Shown here: positions 25,669 to 34,834 of the stretch, one piece after another
Layout: each line of letters starts with the position of its first letter
Position numbering within the stretch: the first letter of the stretch is position 1
Assembly: GCA_001829495.1 (NCBI GenBank)
Contig: MIBJ01000045.1
Location: 109,919 to 167,958, forward strand
DNA length: 58,040 nucleotides
Direction of reading: 5' to 3'
DNA from: Spirochaetes bacterium RBG_16_49_21
Lineage (GTDB): Bacteria > Spirochaetota > UBA4802 > UBA5550
Made by a program: the position numbers and the translations under genes
Notes under the pieces: model-generated
What the model was told of the DNA's origin: nothing
Databases searched by the model: none
Seen by the model: only the letters and a program-made list of their open reading frames with translations

Positions 25669-27588
25669 TCACCTACGCCGGTATTTTTTTATTTTGTTTC
25701 CGACCCTGCTGTCTTTCTTTAATTCATTTGATTTGATCCAGTATTTCAGCGCATCCTCGATTTTTCCGAGCCGGAGGTATGCATCCCCGATATGATCGTA
25801 CACGACTGAATCGGGATTATTTTCCCTGCGGAGAATCTCCTCAGCCTCTAAAAGCTTTTCAAGCGCGATCCGGTAGTCCCCCTTCCGGTAATATACCCAT
25901 CCCAAAGAGTCGGTATAGGCTCCGTTTTCCGGCTCGATTTCCAGCGCCTTCAGAATAAGGCTCAGGGATTCGTCGATTTTCATATTATTCTCGGCATACA
26001 GATACCCGAGGTAGTTGTACGCCCGGGCGCTTTTCGGATTATACCTGATGGCGTTTTCAAGCGACTCGATGGCGAGATCGAGCTTCGCCAGCCGGTCCAT
26101 CACGACCGCCAGATAAAAATAATAGATTTCAGTTTTATCATCAAGGGAGATCGCACGCTGGATCAGCTTTTCCGCGGACGGATAATCCTCCTGCCAGATG
26201 GAAATCAGGCCCTTGAAAAAATAGGGCTGCGAATTTTTCGGATCGCGCGCGGATGCGAGATTGAAATAATCCATTGCGTTCTCATAGTCCTTCCGTAATC
26301 CATAGAGGTAGCCGACATGGAGCATCAGATCAGTGTCCGGATACAGTCTGTTGGCTTCCTTGATGTAGTAGAGGGCCAGGGAGAAGAGATGCATGCCCTC
26401 ATACGCCTTTGCCATATAGTAATATACGCCGGGAGCCGTGCTGTTGATCCTGAGGGCTTCGCTGAAGCAGCGCGTCGCTTCCGGGTACAGCCGGCTGTTG
26501 TACAGCAAGATGCCGGCTGTTACATATTCATTGAAGGCGGAATTCGCCTCCTTTTTTCTTGAGTTGATCCGCGCCAACGCGATATGGAGCGCGATCGTTT
26601 GGGGAGCGAACTTCATCACGCTGCCGAGATACCTTCCGGCTATCTGATCATTCCCCAACAGCTCGTGGTATAATCCCCACGAGAGCAGGCCGTTTAAGGT
26701 TCCGTTGCTTTTTGAATCGTACAGGTAGGATATGGCGCGGATGTCTTCCCTCAGGTAATAGATCCTCCCGAGAATTGAATTAATGATTTTGTTTCCCGGA
26801 CTTTTTTTTAGAAACTGGTATGAATATCTCTCCGCATTGGTGAGATCATACATCTCCATCGATCCGAGTGCGCAGTAATAAACCGCCTCGAAGTTGTCCT
26901 TATTGATTTTCAAGACTTCACGGTAGAACAACACCGCCTGCCCGGTAGCGCCCTTCCGGTAGGCGATGTGCCCCAAGCTCAGGTAGGATTGCTCCTTGTA
27001 ATAATCCTCGACCGGGAGCCGGTCCGATAAGGTTATCGCATTTTTATATGCGGCGCTTGCCTTATCCATGTCATGCATATATTTATAATAGTGTTCCGCG
27101 AGGATATACTGGATCTGCACTGAATCGGGCATGACGGAGAGGCATTGTTCGAGGATACGGGCCGCCGCTTCGTAGTTTCGCATCTTTATGAAGATGTTAT
27201 ATATTCTATTATAGGTGCGGACATCCGTCGCATCAAGAGCCAATGATTTTTGAGCGAACTCAAGGGATGATCTGAAGTCGCTGCGCAAAAAATAGCAGTC
27301 GGAGATCTTGAGATAAATTTTATCCAGAGACCTGCCGGAAGCCGCGGCCTCCTTGAAGTAGTGCACGGCCGCGGTCAGATACGCGTCGCGCTGCGATGCG
27401 GCACGCTCGCGCGCGGCCAAATTTTTATAGTATAAACCCCAGCTATAGAGCGACCAGTCGGCGTTGACGGATATCATTCCGTTTTCCGACGGAGCGCTTT
27501 TTTTTTCCGCCGCCATGCCGGGGGTCCGGTAAAGGCGGGGAGCAATCAGAGCAAGAGAGAAAATGAAAATGAAATAATGTTTCGTCAC
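25669..27588 (-). CDS. TPR-repeat protein
   Basis: The 639-residue protein has a signal-like N-terminus and then more than a dozen tetratricopeptide repeats, visible as repeated A..Y..LG..Y patterns. Examples are AYNYLGYLYAENNMKIDES and YTDSLGWVYYRKGDYRIAL. TPR proteins scaffold other proteins; this one is exported and probably periplasmic. The start is a GTG. The following lipoprotein gene is cotranscribed, so the two likely act together at the envelope. Confidence 0.85.
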   Translation of the reverse strand: MTKHYFIFIFSLALIAPRLYRTPGMAAEKKSAPSENGMISVNADWSLYSWGLYYKNLAARERAASQRDAYLTAAVHYFKEAAASGRSLDKIYLKISDCYFLRSDFRSSLEFAQKSLALDATDVRTYNRIYNIFIKMRNYEAAARILEQCLSVMPDSVQIQYILAEHYYKYMHDMDKASAAYKNAITLSDRLPVEDYYKEQSYLSLGHIAYRKGATGQAVLFYREVLKINKDNFEAVYYCALGSMEMYDLTNAERYSYQFLKKSPGNKIINSILGRIYYLREDIRAISYLYDSKSNGTLNGLLSWGLYHELLGNDQIAGRYLGSVMKFAPQTIALHIALARINSRKKEANSAFNEYVTAGILLYNSRLYPEATRCFSEALRINSTAPGVYYYMAKAYEGMHLFSLALYYIKEANRLYPDTDLMLHVGYLYGLRKDYENAMDYFNLASARDPKNSQPYFFKGLISIWQEDYPSAEKLIQRAISLDDKTEIYYFYLAVVMDRLAKLDLAIESLENAIRYNPKSARAYNYLGYLYAENNMKIDESLSLILKALEIEPENGAYTDSLGWVYYRKGDYRIALEKLLEAEEILRRENNPDSVVYDHIGDAYLRLGKIEDALKYWIKSNELKKDSRVGNKIKKYRRR

Positions 27589-27971
27589 AAAACAGATCCA
27601 AATTTAAATTTATACCCTCAATCAAATAAATTAGCTTTTCATATTTGATGCGGTCTCTCCCCCCGTCGGTGGGAGACCGTAAATATATGTACACTACCAA
27701 TTTATTTTTAATATAATCAAAGATAGTTTTAATTCGATTTCATGTCAAATGTTATTACATTAATAGAGAGCTTAACCCTATTTAGACTTTTCCCGCCGCC
27801 CCGGGCAACCGGGGGAAGTATATAAATATATATCTTTGTATAATAAAAAATTTTAAGGAATTAACACTGAAAAAATTGACAAATATTCGTGTAACTAATT
27901 GTATATTATGTATAACTTAAAATTACAACAGACTTGTTACCAAAGTGCAATAATTTCATTGGAGGACCCGA
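27589..27971. other. Intergenic region with GC hairpins
   Basis: No gene is seen. An imperfect hairpin (CGGTCTC at 27651-27657 with GAGACCG at 27673-27679) and a strong one with a GCAA tetraloop (CCCCGG-GCAA-CCGGGG, 27799-27814) are present. A TTGACA at 27876 followed by TGTATA (27900-27905, 18-base spacer) is a candidate promoter for the YugP-like gene. Confidence 0.5.
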
Positions 27972-28670
27972 ATGTTATTGGGAATCGATCCGCTCTACTG
28001 GATGATGATGGCGCCGGTTTTAATTTTGTCCCTGTATGCCAGCATCAAGGTCAAGAGCACCTACAGCAAATACTCGAAGACTGCTTCGTTATCCGGACTG
28101 ACCGGCTCGGAAGCCGCCGCGCAGATACTGCGCCGGAACGGCCTCTCCGCCGTGTCGGTGGTTGAAACCGGCGGATTCCTCTCCGACCATTACGACCCGA
28201 GGAAAAAAGTCGTTCGGCTTTCTCCGGACGTGTTTCGAAGCAATTCGATTGCCGCCATCGGCGTGGCGGCTCATGAGACCGGCCATGCGATCCAGCATGC
28301 TAAATCATACGCACCCCTTATGCTGCGGAATACGATCGTGCCGGTCGCGCAATTTGGATCCAGCTTCGCATGGATAGCAATTATCCTGGGATTCATCCTG
28401 GGCTTCATGGGACTGGTCAAGGCCGGGATCATTCTTTTCAGCGCCGTCGTATTCTTCCAACTGATCACGCTGCCGGTTGAGTTCAACGCCTCTTCCAGGG
28501 CTAAAGAGATGCTTGCATCGTATGGTCTTCTCTCTCAAGGAGAGCTTGCGGGCGTGAGAAAAGTGCTTTCAGCGGCGGCCATGACGTATGTGGCCGCTGC
28601 CGCCTCGTCGATCATGACTCTGCTCTATTTCCTCCTGCGGGCGGGTCTGTTAGGAGGACGGGACGACTGA
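27972..28670 (+). CDS. Zinc metallopeptidase, YugP family
   Basis: The 232-residue membrane protease has the HExxH motif at His101-Glu102-His105 (VAAHETGHAIQHA), an N-terminal membrane anchor and three to four further helices. Family members are putative membrane zinc peptidases of unknown substrate. The start is ATG after GGAGGAC. Confidence 0.9.
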   Translation: MLLGIDPLYWMMMAPVLILSLYASIKVKSTYSKYSKTASLSGLTGSEAAAQILRRNGLSAVSVVETGGFLSDHYDPRKKVVRLSPDVFRSNSIAAIGVAAHETGHAIQHAKSYAPLMLRNTIVPVAQFGSSFAWIAIILGFILGFMGLVKAGIILFSAVVFFQLITLPVEFNASSRAKEMLASYGLLSQGELAGVRKVLSAAAMTYVAAAASSIMTLLYFLLRAGLLGGRDD

Positions 28671-28737
28671 TCAATTCACAATTTTTTCCTTGCAATTCGA
28701 TCGCTTTTAAGGTATAAGCGCCCAGCGGGGCCGTTTA

Positions 28738-28770
28738 AAAATCCCCCGGTGGGGGATTGAGGGGGTTTTA
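28738..28770 (+). terminator. Hairpin after the YugP gene
   Basis: ATCCCCC-GGT-GGGGGAT forms a perfect stem (28741-28757), and a second GGGGG repeat with TTTT follows. It is either a terminator or a GC-rich dispersed repeat. Confidence 0.4.
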
Positions 28771-28845
28771 GACGCTCTCATTGCCGACGGACGCAATAAA
28801 AATAGCATAACAAGGTCTGCAATTTTTCCGAAGTTCATATTCTTC

Positions 28846-29793
28846 ATGAGCAGAAAAACGGTATTGCATAAAATACAACACCTGGTTTTAAAGCCTTTCG
28901 GGTCGATGAAAGATTTCATCCTCCTCGACCTGCGCGAGGTTATGAAAAATTTCGGTGAGCATGACGGCGAGCTGTCGACGTGCGCGCTCGCTTTTTTTCT
29001 GCTCATATCATTCATCCCCCTCTCCCTTGTGGTCATCTCGATCTTGAGCTTCTTCTATAAATCGGATGTCCTGGCGACGTTCTATTTCAATCAGCTGAAA
29101 AACCAGCTCCCCTCGATCAATATACAGAATTTCATATCGATCATAGACAGGATCATATATAAAAAAAGGCATCTGGCCTTCATATGGATACCCTTCCTGT
29201 TCTGGTGGGGAAGCTTTGTCTTCGACATCATTGAGCGGGGACTTGAAAAGGCCTTCAGGATCGGTAAAAGCCGTCGCTTTTGGAAAGCCAAAATCAGGCA
29301 CTTTATTATCATATTTGCCATGGCGTTTTTCATCCTGGCGCTTACACTGTTCTCAAACTTTTTGGTCATCGTAAAAAATATGGATATAGCTCTTATGATC
29401 GAGCAGAATCTCAATCAACTCGGATTTCTGAATACTTTTTTGAATTATCTGGAGCATATCCCCCTCTACCTTTCGTCGACCACCACGCTGATTATAAACA
29501 CGTTCTTGATATTTATCATCTACCGCTTTGTCCCCCCTAAAAAGCTTAACAACATGTCGCTCCTCAAGGGGGCTCTCTTCGCCTCATTAAGCTATGAAAT
29601 CGTGAAGTCGGGTTTTTCGTACTATATCACACAGATCAACGATTATACGTCAATATTCGGCTCTCTCAACACCATCGTCATTCTCATGATCTGGATATGG
29701 TACACCTGCTTCCTCTTCATTATCGGGGCTGAAATGGCCTGGGTTTTTTACGAGAAGCATGCGAGCGGCAAGCTGCCACTTTTTTTGGAATGA
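28846..29793 (+). CDS. YihY/BrkB family membrane protein
   Basis: The 315-residue protein has six membrane helices and the YihY/UPF0761 signatures (ALAFFLLISFIPLSLVV, then a C-terminal NTIVILMIWIWYTCFLFI and GAEMAWVF). Older names such as ribonuclease BN are misassignments for this family. The function is unknown; membrane transport has been suggested. It is the last gene of a stretch that is otherwise spread out. Confidence 0.9.
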   Translation: MSRKTVLHKIQHLVLKPFGSMKDFILLDLREVMKNFGEHDGELSTCALAFFLLISFIPLSLVVISILSFFYKSDVLATFYFNQLKNQLPSINIQNFISIIDRIIYKKRHLAFIWIPFLFWWGSFVFDIIERGLEKAFRIGKSRRFWKAKIRHFIIIFAMAFFILALTLFSNFLVIVKNMDIALMIEQNLNQLGFLNTFLNYLEHIPLYLSSTTTLIINTFLIFIIYRFVPPKKLNNMSLLKGALFASLSYEIVKSGFSYYITQINDYTSIFGSLNTIVILMIWIWYTCFLFIIGAEMAWVFYEKHASGKLPLFLE

Positions 29794-29896
29794 AGGGGCA
29801 CTTCTATTATTTATTTGACAAAAATGGCCGATTCGGGCGACGATTGGGTCACCGATTATCACGAAGTTCAAGAGTCTCATTTTTAGGAGATGAATT

Positions 29897-30331
29897 ATGA
29901 AACGCTATGTTATGCCGTGCTTGTTCGCGGTAATTATGCTCGCTTCATGCGGCTTGATGAAAAAGCAGATTTTGATCGACGCCCTCGTCGATCAAAAAGC
30001 GCGGTTGGACGCGACGGTAAATCCGGCGATGAAACATGAGATTAATCAGGACCTGCTCAAAAGGAGGGTCGAGCTTTTCGGCGTGGTGGTGAAGGATGTC
30101 ACCCTGTCGACCAATATAGATTATAACTTCTGTGTTATTGCCGATGTGCAGACCGGTAAGGGAATGGTTGAGTGCTATATCTATTCCGCGGACATCAAGA
30201 CCGTATCCATGCTCGTGATGGGCAAATCCAGAATCGACGTATCAGGCGACTTCGGCAGATTCTTTTCCCTGTTGAACGATTACTATACAATGATCGAGAT
30301 CATCAATGCTTCCATCAAAATCAGGGGCTGA
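29897..30331 (+). CDS. Small lipoprotein of unknown function
   Basis: The 144-residue protein has a signal peptide with lipobox LASC and a mature helix-then-strand pattern. A strong AGGAGATG site precedes the ATG at 29897. There is no recognisable domain. It may be outer-membrane anchored. Confidence 0.75.
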   Translation: MKRYVMPCLFAVIMLASCGLMKKQILIDALVDQKARLDATVNPAMKHEINQDLLKRRVELFGVVVKDVTLSTNIDYNFCVIADVQTGKGMVECYIYSADIKTVSMLVMGKSRIDVSGDFGRFFSLLNDYYTMIEIINASIKIRG

Positions 30332-30372
30332 GGCTCATCGAACTTGCAGCAGGGCCGAATTCCTGTATGATC

Positions 30373-31125
30373 CTATTTCCTGAACTGCCCGAGCCTCTCT
30401 TCAGTATCGCTGATCTCGAATTCGCTGCCGAACTCCAGCTCGAGGCTCTTGTCCAGAGACATGGCCTCATTGGTGTTATAGAGGTGCTTGTAGGCTGCTA
30501 TGGATTGCAGGGAATTGGCGATGATCTTCTTTGCCGTTGACTGAAGGACCTCCTCGAGCTTTTCAGGAGGGACGGCCATGTTCACCAGGCCTATGCGCTC
30601 GGCCTCCTTCGCGCTGACGGCATCGGCCGTGAAGGAGAGCTCCTTGGCCTTGAGGAAGCCCACTCTGCGCGGCAGCCTGGCGCTCATGCCCCAGGTGGGC
30701 CTCAGCCCCCACTTCGCGTGAGTGTCCCCCATCTTCGCCTCCTCTGAGGCGATCACCAGGTCGCACCCCAGCACGATCTCCAGGGCGCCGGTGAAGCAGT
30801 AGCCGTTCACGAGCGCGATCACTACCTTGGGCACCCCGCGTATGGCCTGTATCAATTCCCGTGCCGGCACATCGAGTATGTCGCCGACTTTCCCCCGTAT
30901 CAGCCTGCGGTCTCCGAGGGATTTCAGATCCACGCCCGCGCAGAAAGCCTTGCCCTCGCCCGTAAGCACGATGACTTTTACATCCTCATCCCGGCCTGCA
31001 TCAAGCACGGCTGTCTTAAGCTCCGTGAGCATTGCGGGCGTGATCGCGTTCATGGCCTGCGGCCGGTTGATGCTGATCCTTCCTATTCCTGATTCCTTCC
31101 GGTAGATGATGGTCTCGAATCCCAT
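30373..31125 (-). CDS. Enoyl-CoA hydratase/isomerase (EchA-like)
   Basis: The 250-residue crotonase has the oxyanion loops KAFCAGVDL and GYCFTGALEIVLGCD, with Glu in GALE as the first catalytic acid. The second acid position is THAKWGL, as in mycobacterial EchA paralogues, so it may not hydrate typical enoyl-CoA. The ATG at 31125 with GGAGCGG is preferred over the longer frame. It stands alone and convergent with the preceding lipoprotein gene. Confidence 0.85.
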   Translation of the reverse strand: MGFETIIYRKESGIGRISINRPQAMNAITPAMLTELKTAVLDAGRDEDVKVIVLTGEGKAFCAGVDLKSLGDRRLIRGKVGDILDVPARELIQAIRGVPKVVIALVNGYCFTGALEIVLGCDLVIASEEAKMGDTHAKWGLRPTWGMSARLPRRVGFLKAKELSFTADAVSAKEAERIGLVNMAVPPEKLEEVLQSTAKKIIANSLQSIAAYKHLYNTNEAMSLDKSLELEFGSEFEISDTEERLGQFRK

Positions 31126-31249
31126 GATTCCGCTCCTTTGTTTAGTGTTCACGAAACTTGTCGCTGATAGCTCGTACCGGTAGCAGGTGAATATATTTTA
31201 TTAATATTGTCAATTAGTAACTCGAGTCAGCAACCTAAATAGGAGAGGC

Positions 31250-31370
31250 TCCCAACAGGATGTCCCGACATCATCAGGAATGGTAAACGCATTAATGTGC
31301 TTGCCATTCTCGTCCACTATATGTACGGTATGTCATCTTTTGCATTGTCAATGCCGATGAAGTATTTCAT
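31250..31370 (-). pseudogene. IS110-family transposase stump, frameshifted
   Basis: The minus strand begins MKYFIGIDNAKDD, matching the DEDD RuvC-like start of IS110 transposases (usual form MKYFIGIDIAKD), with a strong GGAGG site upstream. A frameshift after codon 12 or 13 leads into HTVHIVDENGKHINAFTIPD, which continues the family pattern. The rest of the gene is absent, since the frame soon ends in unrelated DNA near the crotonase gene. The ends are approximate. The 31126-31570 gap thus holds a dead mobile element. Confidence 0.7.
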
Positions 31371-31387
31371 TGGTGTTGACCTCCTAT

Positions 31388-31526
31388 AAATATTGATAGT
31401 TTCTTCTGACTGCTTATAGCGGCTCAACAACCCGCTATAAGCAGTCAGAAGATCGGGGAAAGACTATTGTGTCCTAAGCCATCAACGTGGCTGAATGTCC
31501 TTAGCTCCCCCGAACTATCAATATTT
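31388..31526 (-). ncRNA. Structured region upstream of the IS110 stump; bridge RNA candidate
   Basis: Upstream of the transposase stump, where IS110 elements encode their bridge RNA, is a nested structure. An outer 14-bp stem (31388-31401 with 31513-31526) encloses a perfect 20-bp hairpin (31403-31422 with 31432-31451, 9-base loop). A third hairpin has AGCCA pairing with TGGCT near 31478-31492. The position and fold fit a bridge RNA of the IS110 type; the RNA itself is not proven. Confidence 0.5.
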
Positions 31527-31570
31527 TTTTATCCTTATATTCCCAGTATACTATATAAGGATGTTAGCAT

Positions 31571-32218
31571 ATGCTGAACACCATGTTCGAATGCGCTGGT
31601 CAGGATGACCGGGTGCCTATGAAACTTGAGAAATCGATCAAGAAATTAAAAGCAGGCGAGACACTCACCATAGTTGCGCTGGGTGACTCACTGACCCACG
31701 GATGGCTGGTGCGTAAAGGATACCTGGATTTTATGTCGGAAATGATTAAAAGCAGATATCCGCACAGCACGGTTAAAATAATAAACAGAGGAGTTCCCGG
31801 CGATACGGCGGAAGGGGGGCTCGCGCGGCTTGAGCATGATGTTATTGACCTGAATCCTGATCTGGTGTTTATACAATTCGGCCTGAATGACGCATTTTCC
31901 GGCATATCCGCCGAGAAATTTAAAAATACCATCCGCATTATTGTGGCCGAGCTCAAAGCAGAGACAGAGGCTGAGATGCTGCTCCTTACATCAGTGCCCA
32001 TCATGAACGAGCGTGAAGATTTCATTGCCGAACGGTTTTACCACTCGATTCTAACCGTTGCCGGAGAAGAGGATATTCCGGTTGTACCGGTGCACCGGTA
32101 CTGGAAGAAAAAAATATCGGAAGGGATGGATTTCAGGAAACTCGTTCAGTCGGATCTGGTACATCCGACCGTTGAGGGGTACCGGCTTATGTCCGAGGCT
32201 ATTATAGAGGTATTTTGA
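31571..32218 (+). CDS. SGNH/GDSL-family hydrolase
   Basis: The 215-residue hydrolase has block I GDSLTHG, block III GLNDAF and block V DLVHPTVEGY, with Ser, Asp and His in the expected places. Members cleave esters or acetyl groups on lipids and polysaccharides. The ATG at 31571 has AAGGA nine bases upstream; a second Met (VPMKLEKS) is also possible. It is followed after 24 bases by aat. Confidence 0.85.
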   Translation: MLNTMFECAGQDDRVPMKLEKSIKKLKAGETLTIVALGDSLTHGWLVRKGYLDFMSEMIKSRYPHSTVKIINRGVPGDTAEGGLARLEHDVIDLNPDLVFIQFGLNDAFSGISAEKFKNTIRIIVAELKAETEAEMLLLTSVPIMNEREDFIAERFYHSILTVAGEEDIPVVPVHRYWKKKISEGMDFRKLVQSDLVHPTVEGYRLMSEAIIEVF

Positions 32219-32242
32219 GACACTCTGAATGGTGAGTTTGCC

Positions 32243-32923
32243 ATGCCGATATTTGAGCTTCATGACGAAATTATCTTTCCCCCCGTGCACCTGGCTGAAA
32301 AAAACGGAATTCTGGCGGTCGGCGGCGACCTGTCGCCGGAACGTCTCACGGCGGCCTACAGCCAGGGAATCTTCCCCTGGTATTCCGAGGGGGAACCGAT
32401 CATATGGTGGTCGCCGGACCCGCGGTTTGTGCTTTTTCCGCCTGAACTGCAGGTATCCAGGACCATGCGGCAGGTGCTGAGGAGGAAAATTTTCGAGATC
32501 ACCCTGGATGAAGATTTCAACGGGGTCATACAGGGATGCCAGGAGCCGCGCAAACACGAGCGGGGCACCTGGATCACCGTGGAAATGCTGGATGCTTACC
32601 TGCGGCTCCATGAAATCGGCATCGCCCACTCGGTGGAAGCCTGGAGGGACGGAGAGCTGGCCGGCGGGCTGTACGGCGTGTCCCTGGGGAAATGCTTTTT
32701 CGGCGAGTCCATGTTTACCAGGATGAGCAATGCCTCCAAGGCTGCTTTCATAACCCTTGCGGGAAAGCTTGATGCCATGGGATTTCTCATTATCGACTGC
32801 CAGGTGTACACGGATCACCTGGCCAGCCTCGGCGGCCGTTTTATCTCACGGGAGGAGTACCTGGATATATTGAATGAGGGATTGAGTTCCCGGACGATTC
32901 AGGGAAGCTGGAAGGGGAGATAA
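32243..32923 (+). CDS. aat: Leucyl/phenylalanyl-tRNA-protein transferase
   Basis: The 226-residue enzyme adds Leu or Phe to proteins with N-terminal Arg or Lys, marking them for ClpAP. Visible signatures are the GILAVGGDLSPERLTAAYSQ start, WWSPDPR, GLYGVSLGKCFFGESMF and DCQVYTDHLASLGG. The length and start are standard. Confidence 0.95.
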   Translation: MPIFELHDEIIFPPVHLAEKNGILAVGGDLSPERLTAAYSQGIFPWYSEGEPIIWWSPDPRFVLFPPELQVSRTMRQVLRRKIFEITLDEDFNGVIQGCQEPRKHERGTWITVEMLDAYLRLHEIGIAHSVEAWRDGELAGGLYGVSLGKCFFGESMFTRMSNASKAAFITLAGKLDAMGFLIIDCQVYTDHLASLGGRFISREEYLDILNEGLSSRTIQGSWKGR

Positions 32924-32932
32924 ACTCCGGGA

Positions 32933-34318
32933 TCAGAGCTTTTTCATCTTACGGTAATGCCTGCGCACGCCCGCGAGGAATTCCGTGCACCGCCGTATCT
33001 CGGTAAACACGGGAAGCCCGGCGTTTTCCGCCGCGGAGCTGAACATGCCGAGAGCGGGTCCTATGCCGATCGCCCAAACCGCCACGGGCTTGGCGTATTT
33101 TCTCGCGAGTCCGCTGATTGCCTCGATATAGCCGTACTTGCCGTCCGCCCTGGCGAAAGTCTCAACGATTGCCGAATCCACCCCCGGATCGGACAGGATT
33201 GCTTCAGCCGCGGCAGTGTACACGGTTTGAAAATCGCCGGCTTCGACTGCAGGCCAGAGGTCCAGGGGATTGTCGGTCCCGGCCCAGACGGGGAAGAGCT
33301 TCTTGAGGGAGGCGATGGTCTCTGCGGAGAACCGGGGGAGCGTAAGGCCGTTGTCCGCCAGAAGGTCCGCGGTGACAATCGCGGCGCCTCCGGAAAAGGT
33401 CATCACGGCGGTGCCCGCGACCGGGGTGAACGACCGGGTCATTGAAAAGCCCCGTGCCATATCCATGAGCTCGTGCAAATCATAAACCTGCACTATACCC
33501 GCCTGTCTGAAGGCACCCGTATACAGTGCGTCAGAGCCGGACAAGCTCGCCGTGTGGCTCAGCGCCGCACGCGCGCCGATATCGCTCCTCCCCGACTTGA
33601 GCACCACGACCGGCTTGTCCGTGCTCCCTGCCAGGTCCAGGAACCTCCTCCCGTCGATTATGGATTCGAGATAGCAGCCGATGACGCCGGTGCGCTCATC
33701 GTTGACGAAATACTCGAGAAGCTCGGTTTCGTTCACATCGCACTTATTGCCTATCGAGCAGGCCGTGCGTATGCCCATGCCGCCCCGCCCCAATACCATG
33801 ATGAGAAAACCGGCGGAGAGCATGCCGCTCTGCACGATGAATGAGACGTTCCCTTCCTTGATGTACGGCGTCCAGTCGTCAAGGTGCATGAACGAAAAAG
33901 CGGCGCGCGAATGTCCGTCCAGATATCCCATGCAGTTGGGGCCCCAGAGCCGTATGCCATGTCGCCTGGCCAAGGCCAGGGATTCCTCCTGCAATGCCTT
34001 CCCCTCTTCTCCGGTCTCGGAAAATCCTGCAGACTCTATAATGATCGCCTTTACCCCCTTGCGGCCGCATTCCCGTATCGTATCAGGCAGGAACCTCGCG
34101 GGGATGAAGTACACGGCCATATCGAAATCTTCAGGGATCGACTGAATGTCGGGATAGCATGGCACTCCCAGAATTTCGTCGTATTTGGGGTTTACCGGAA
34201 AGAGCTTTCCCTTGTATCCCACCAGCGCGTTTTTAAGAAGGTAATATCCCCCCTTTGATGGAGCGGCGGACGCGCCGATGACCGCCACTCCGTTCGGATG
34301 AAAAAATTCCTCAAGCAC
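32933..34318 (-). CDS. ADP-forming acyl-CoA synthetase alpha-type subunit
   Basis: The 461-residue protein has an N-terminal CoA-binding Rossmann domain (VAVIGASAAP), a LWGPNCMGY segment and a phosphohistidine site in ALSHTASLSG (near residue 250). It resembles the alpha part of ADP-forming acetyl-CoA synthetases or Pat-type ligases. Its ATP-grasp (beta) partner is not adjacent, so the enzyme may need a distant subunit. The start is 53 bases from a Cys-rich protein gene on the same strand. Confidence 0.85.
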   Translation of the reverse strand: MLEEFFHPNGVAVIGASAAPSKGGYYLLKNALVGYKGKLFPVNPKYDEILGVPCYPDIQSIPEDFDMAVYFIPARFLPDTIRECGRKGVKAIIIESAGFSETGEEGKALQEESLALARRHGIRLWGPNCMGYLDGHSRAAFSFMHLDDWTPYIKEGNVSFIVQSGMLSAGFLIMVLGRGGMGIRTACSIGNKCDVNETELLEYFVNDERTGVIGCYLESIIDGRRFLDLAGSTDKPVVVLKSGRSDIGARAALSHTASLSGSDALYTGAFRQAGIVQVYDLHELMDMARGFSMTRSFTPVAGTAVMTFSGGAAIVTADLLADNGLTLPRFSAETIASLKKLFPVWAGTDNPLDLWPAVEAGDFQTVYTAAAEAILSDPGVDSAIVETFARADGKYGYIEAISGLARKYAKPVAVWAIGIGPALGMFSSAAENAGLPVFTEIRRCTEFLAGVRRHYRKMKKL

Positions 34319-34371
34319 TCTCTTTGTATCCTCCTTGAAAATGTCCCTGTTCGGTCTATTCGGGGCCAGGC

Positions 34372-34644
34372 CTAGTTCCCTGAACAGTATTTCTTCCCGA
34401 ATTTCCCCTCAACGCATTTCCCCGAGCCGACGCAGTCTGCGTCACTAAAACACTCATTGCCGGTTTTGCCCGAGCTGCCCGCGTCAAATTCCCTTTTCTT
34501 TACGCACACGCCGTCCTTGCATTCATGATTAAATTCACAGTCAAAATTGGCAAGGCATTTTTCACCTTTCTTTTTATCGCCCGCCGAAACCATTATCGAC
34601 ATACTTGTAATGATGCAGAAAGTCGCAATAAGTAATCGCTTCAT
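34372..34644 (-). CDS. Small secreted cysteine-rich protein
   Basis: The 90-residue protein has a clear signal peptide (MKRLLIATFCIITSMSIMVSA) and two Cys repeats. The first is CLANFDCEFNHECKDGVC, with Cys spacing 5-5-4. The second is CFSDADCVGSGKC followed by a late Cys (spacing 5-5-9). This resembles short disulfide-rich repeats found in secreted proteins of several bacteria. A GGAGG-like site precedes the ATG. The function is unknown. Confidence 0.75.
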   Translation of the reverse strand: MKRLLIATFCIITSMSIMVSAGDKKKGEKCLANFDCEFNHECKDGVCVKKREFDAGSSGKTGNECFSDADCVGSGKCVEGKFGKKYCSGN

Positions 34645-34700
34645 ACGTCCCTCCTGATAATTATTGACTCGGCTTACATAACTTTTGTTAATGCCTCTTG

Positions 34701-34815
34701 CTCCCTCCCCCTTGATGGGGGAGGGCTGGGGTGGGGGTGATAAACTTACAGTACCAGATGATTTTATATGCCAAGGCTCACCCTCCCCTTGCCCCTCCCA
34801 TCAAGGGAGGGGGAC
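34701..34815. repeat. Pair of inverted GC-rich repeats
   Basis: Two copies of a roughly 38-bp GC-rich element face each other. The first (CCCTCCCCC-TTGAT-GGGGGAGGG, 34703-34725) is itself a hairpin; the second is the inverted copy near 34770-34815. Related sequence occurs at 57668-57775. Confidence 0.65.
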
Positions 34816-34834
34816 TACTTTAATTAAAATTCGC

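Noticed and set aside
32051..32818. 255-codon minus-strand frame across SGNH and aat
   Set aside because: It overlaps two well-supported genes and lacks any recognisable motif.
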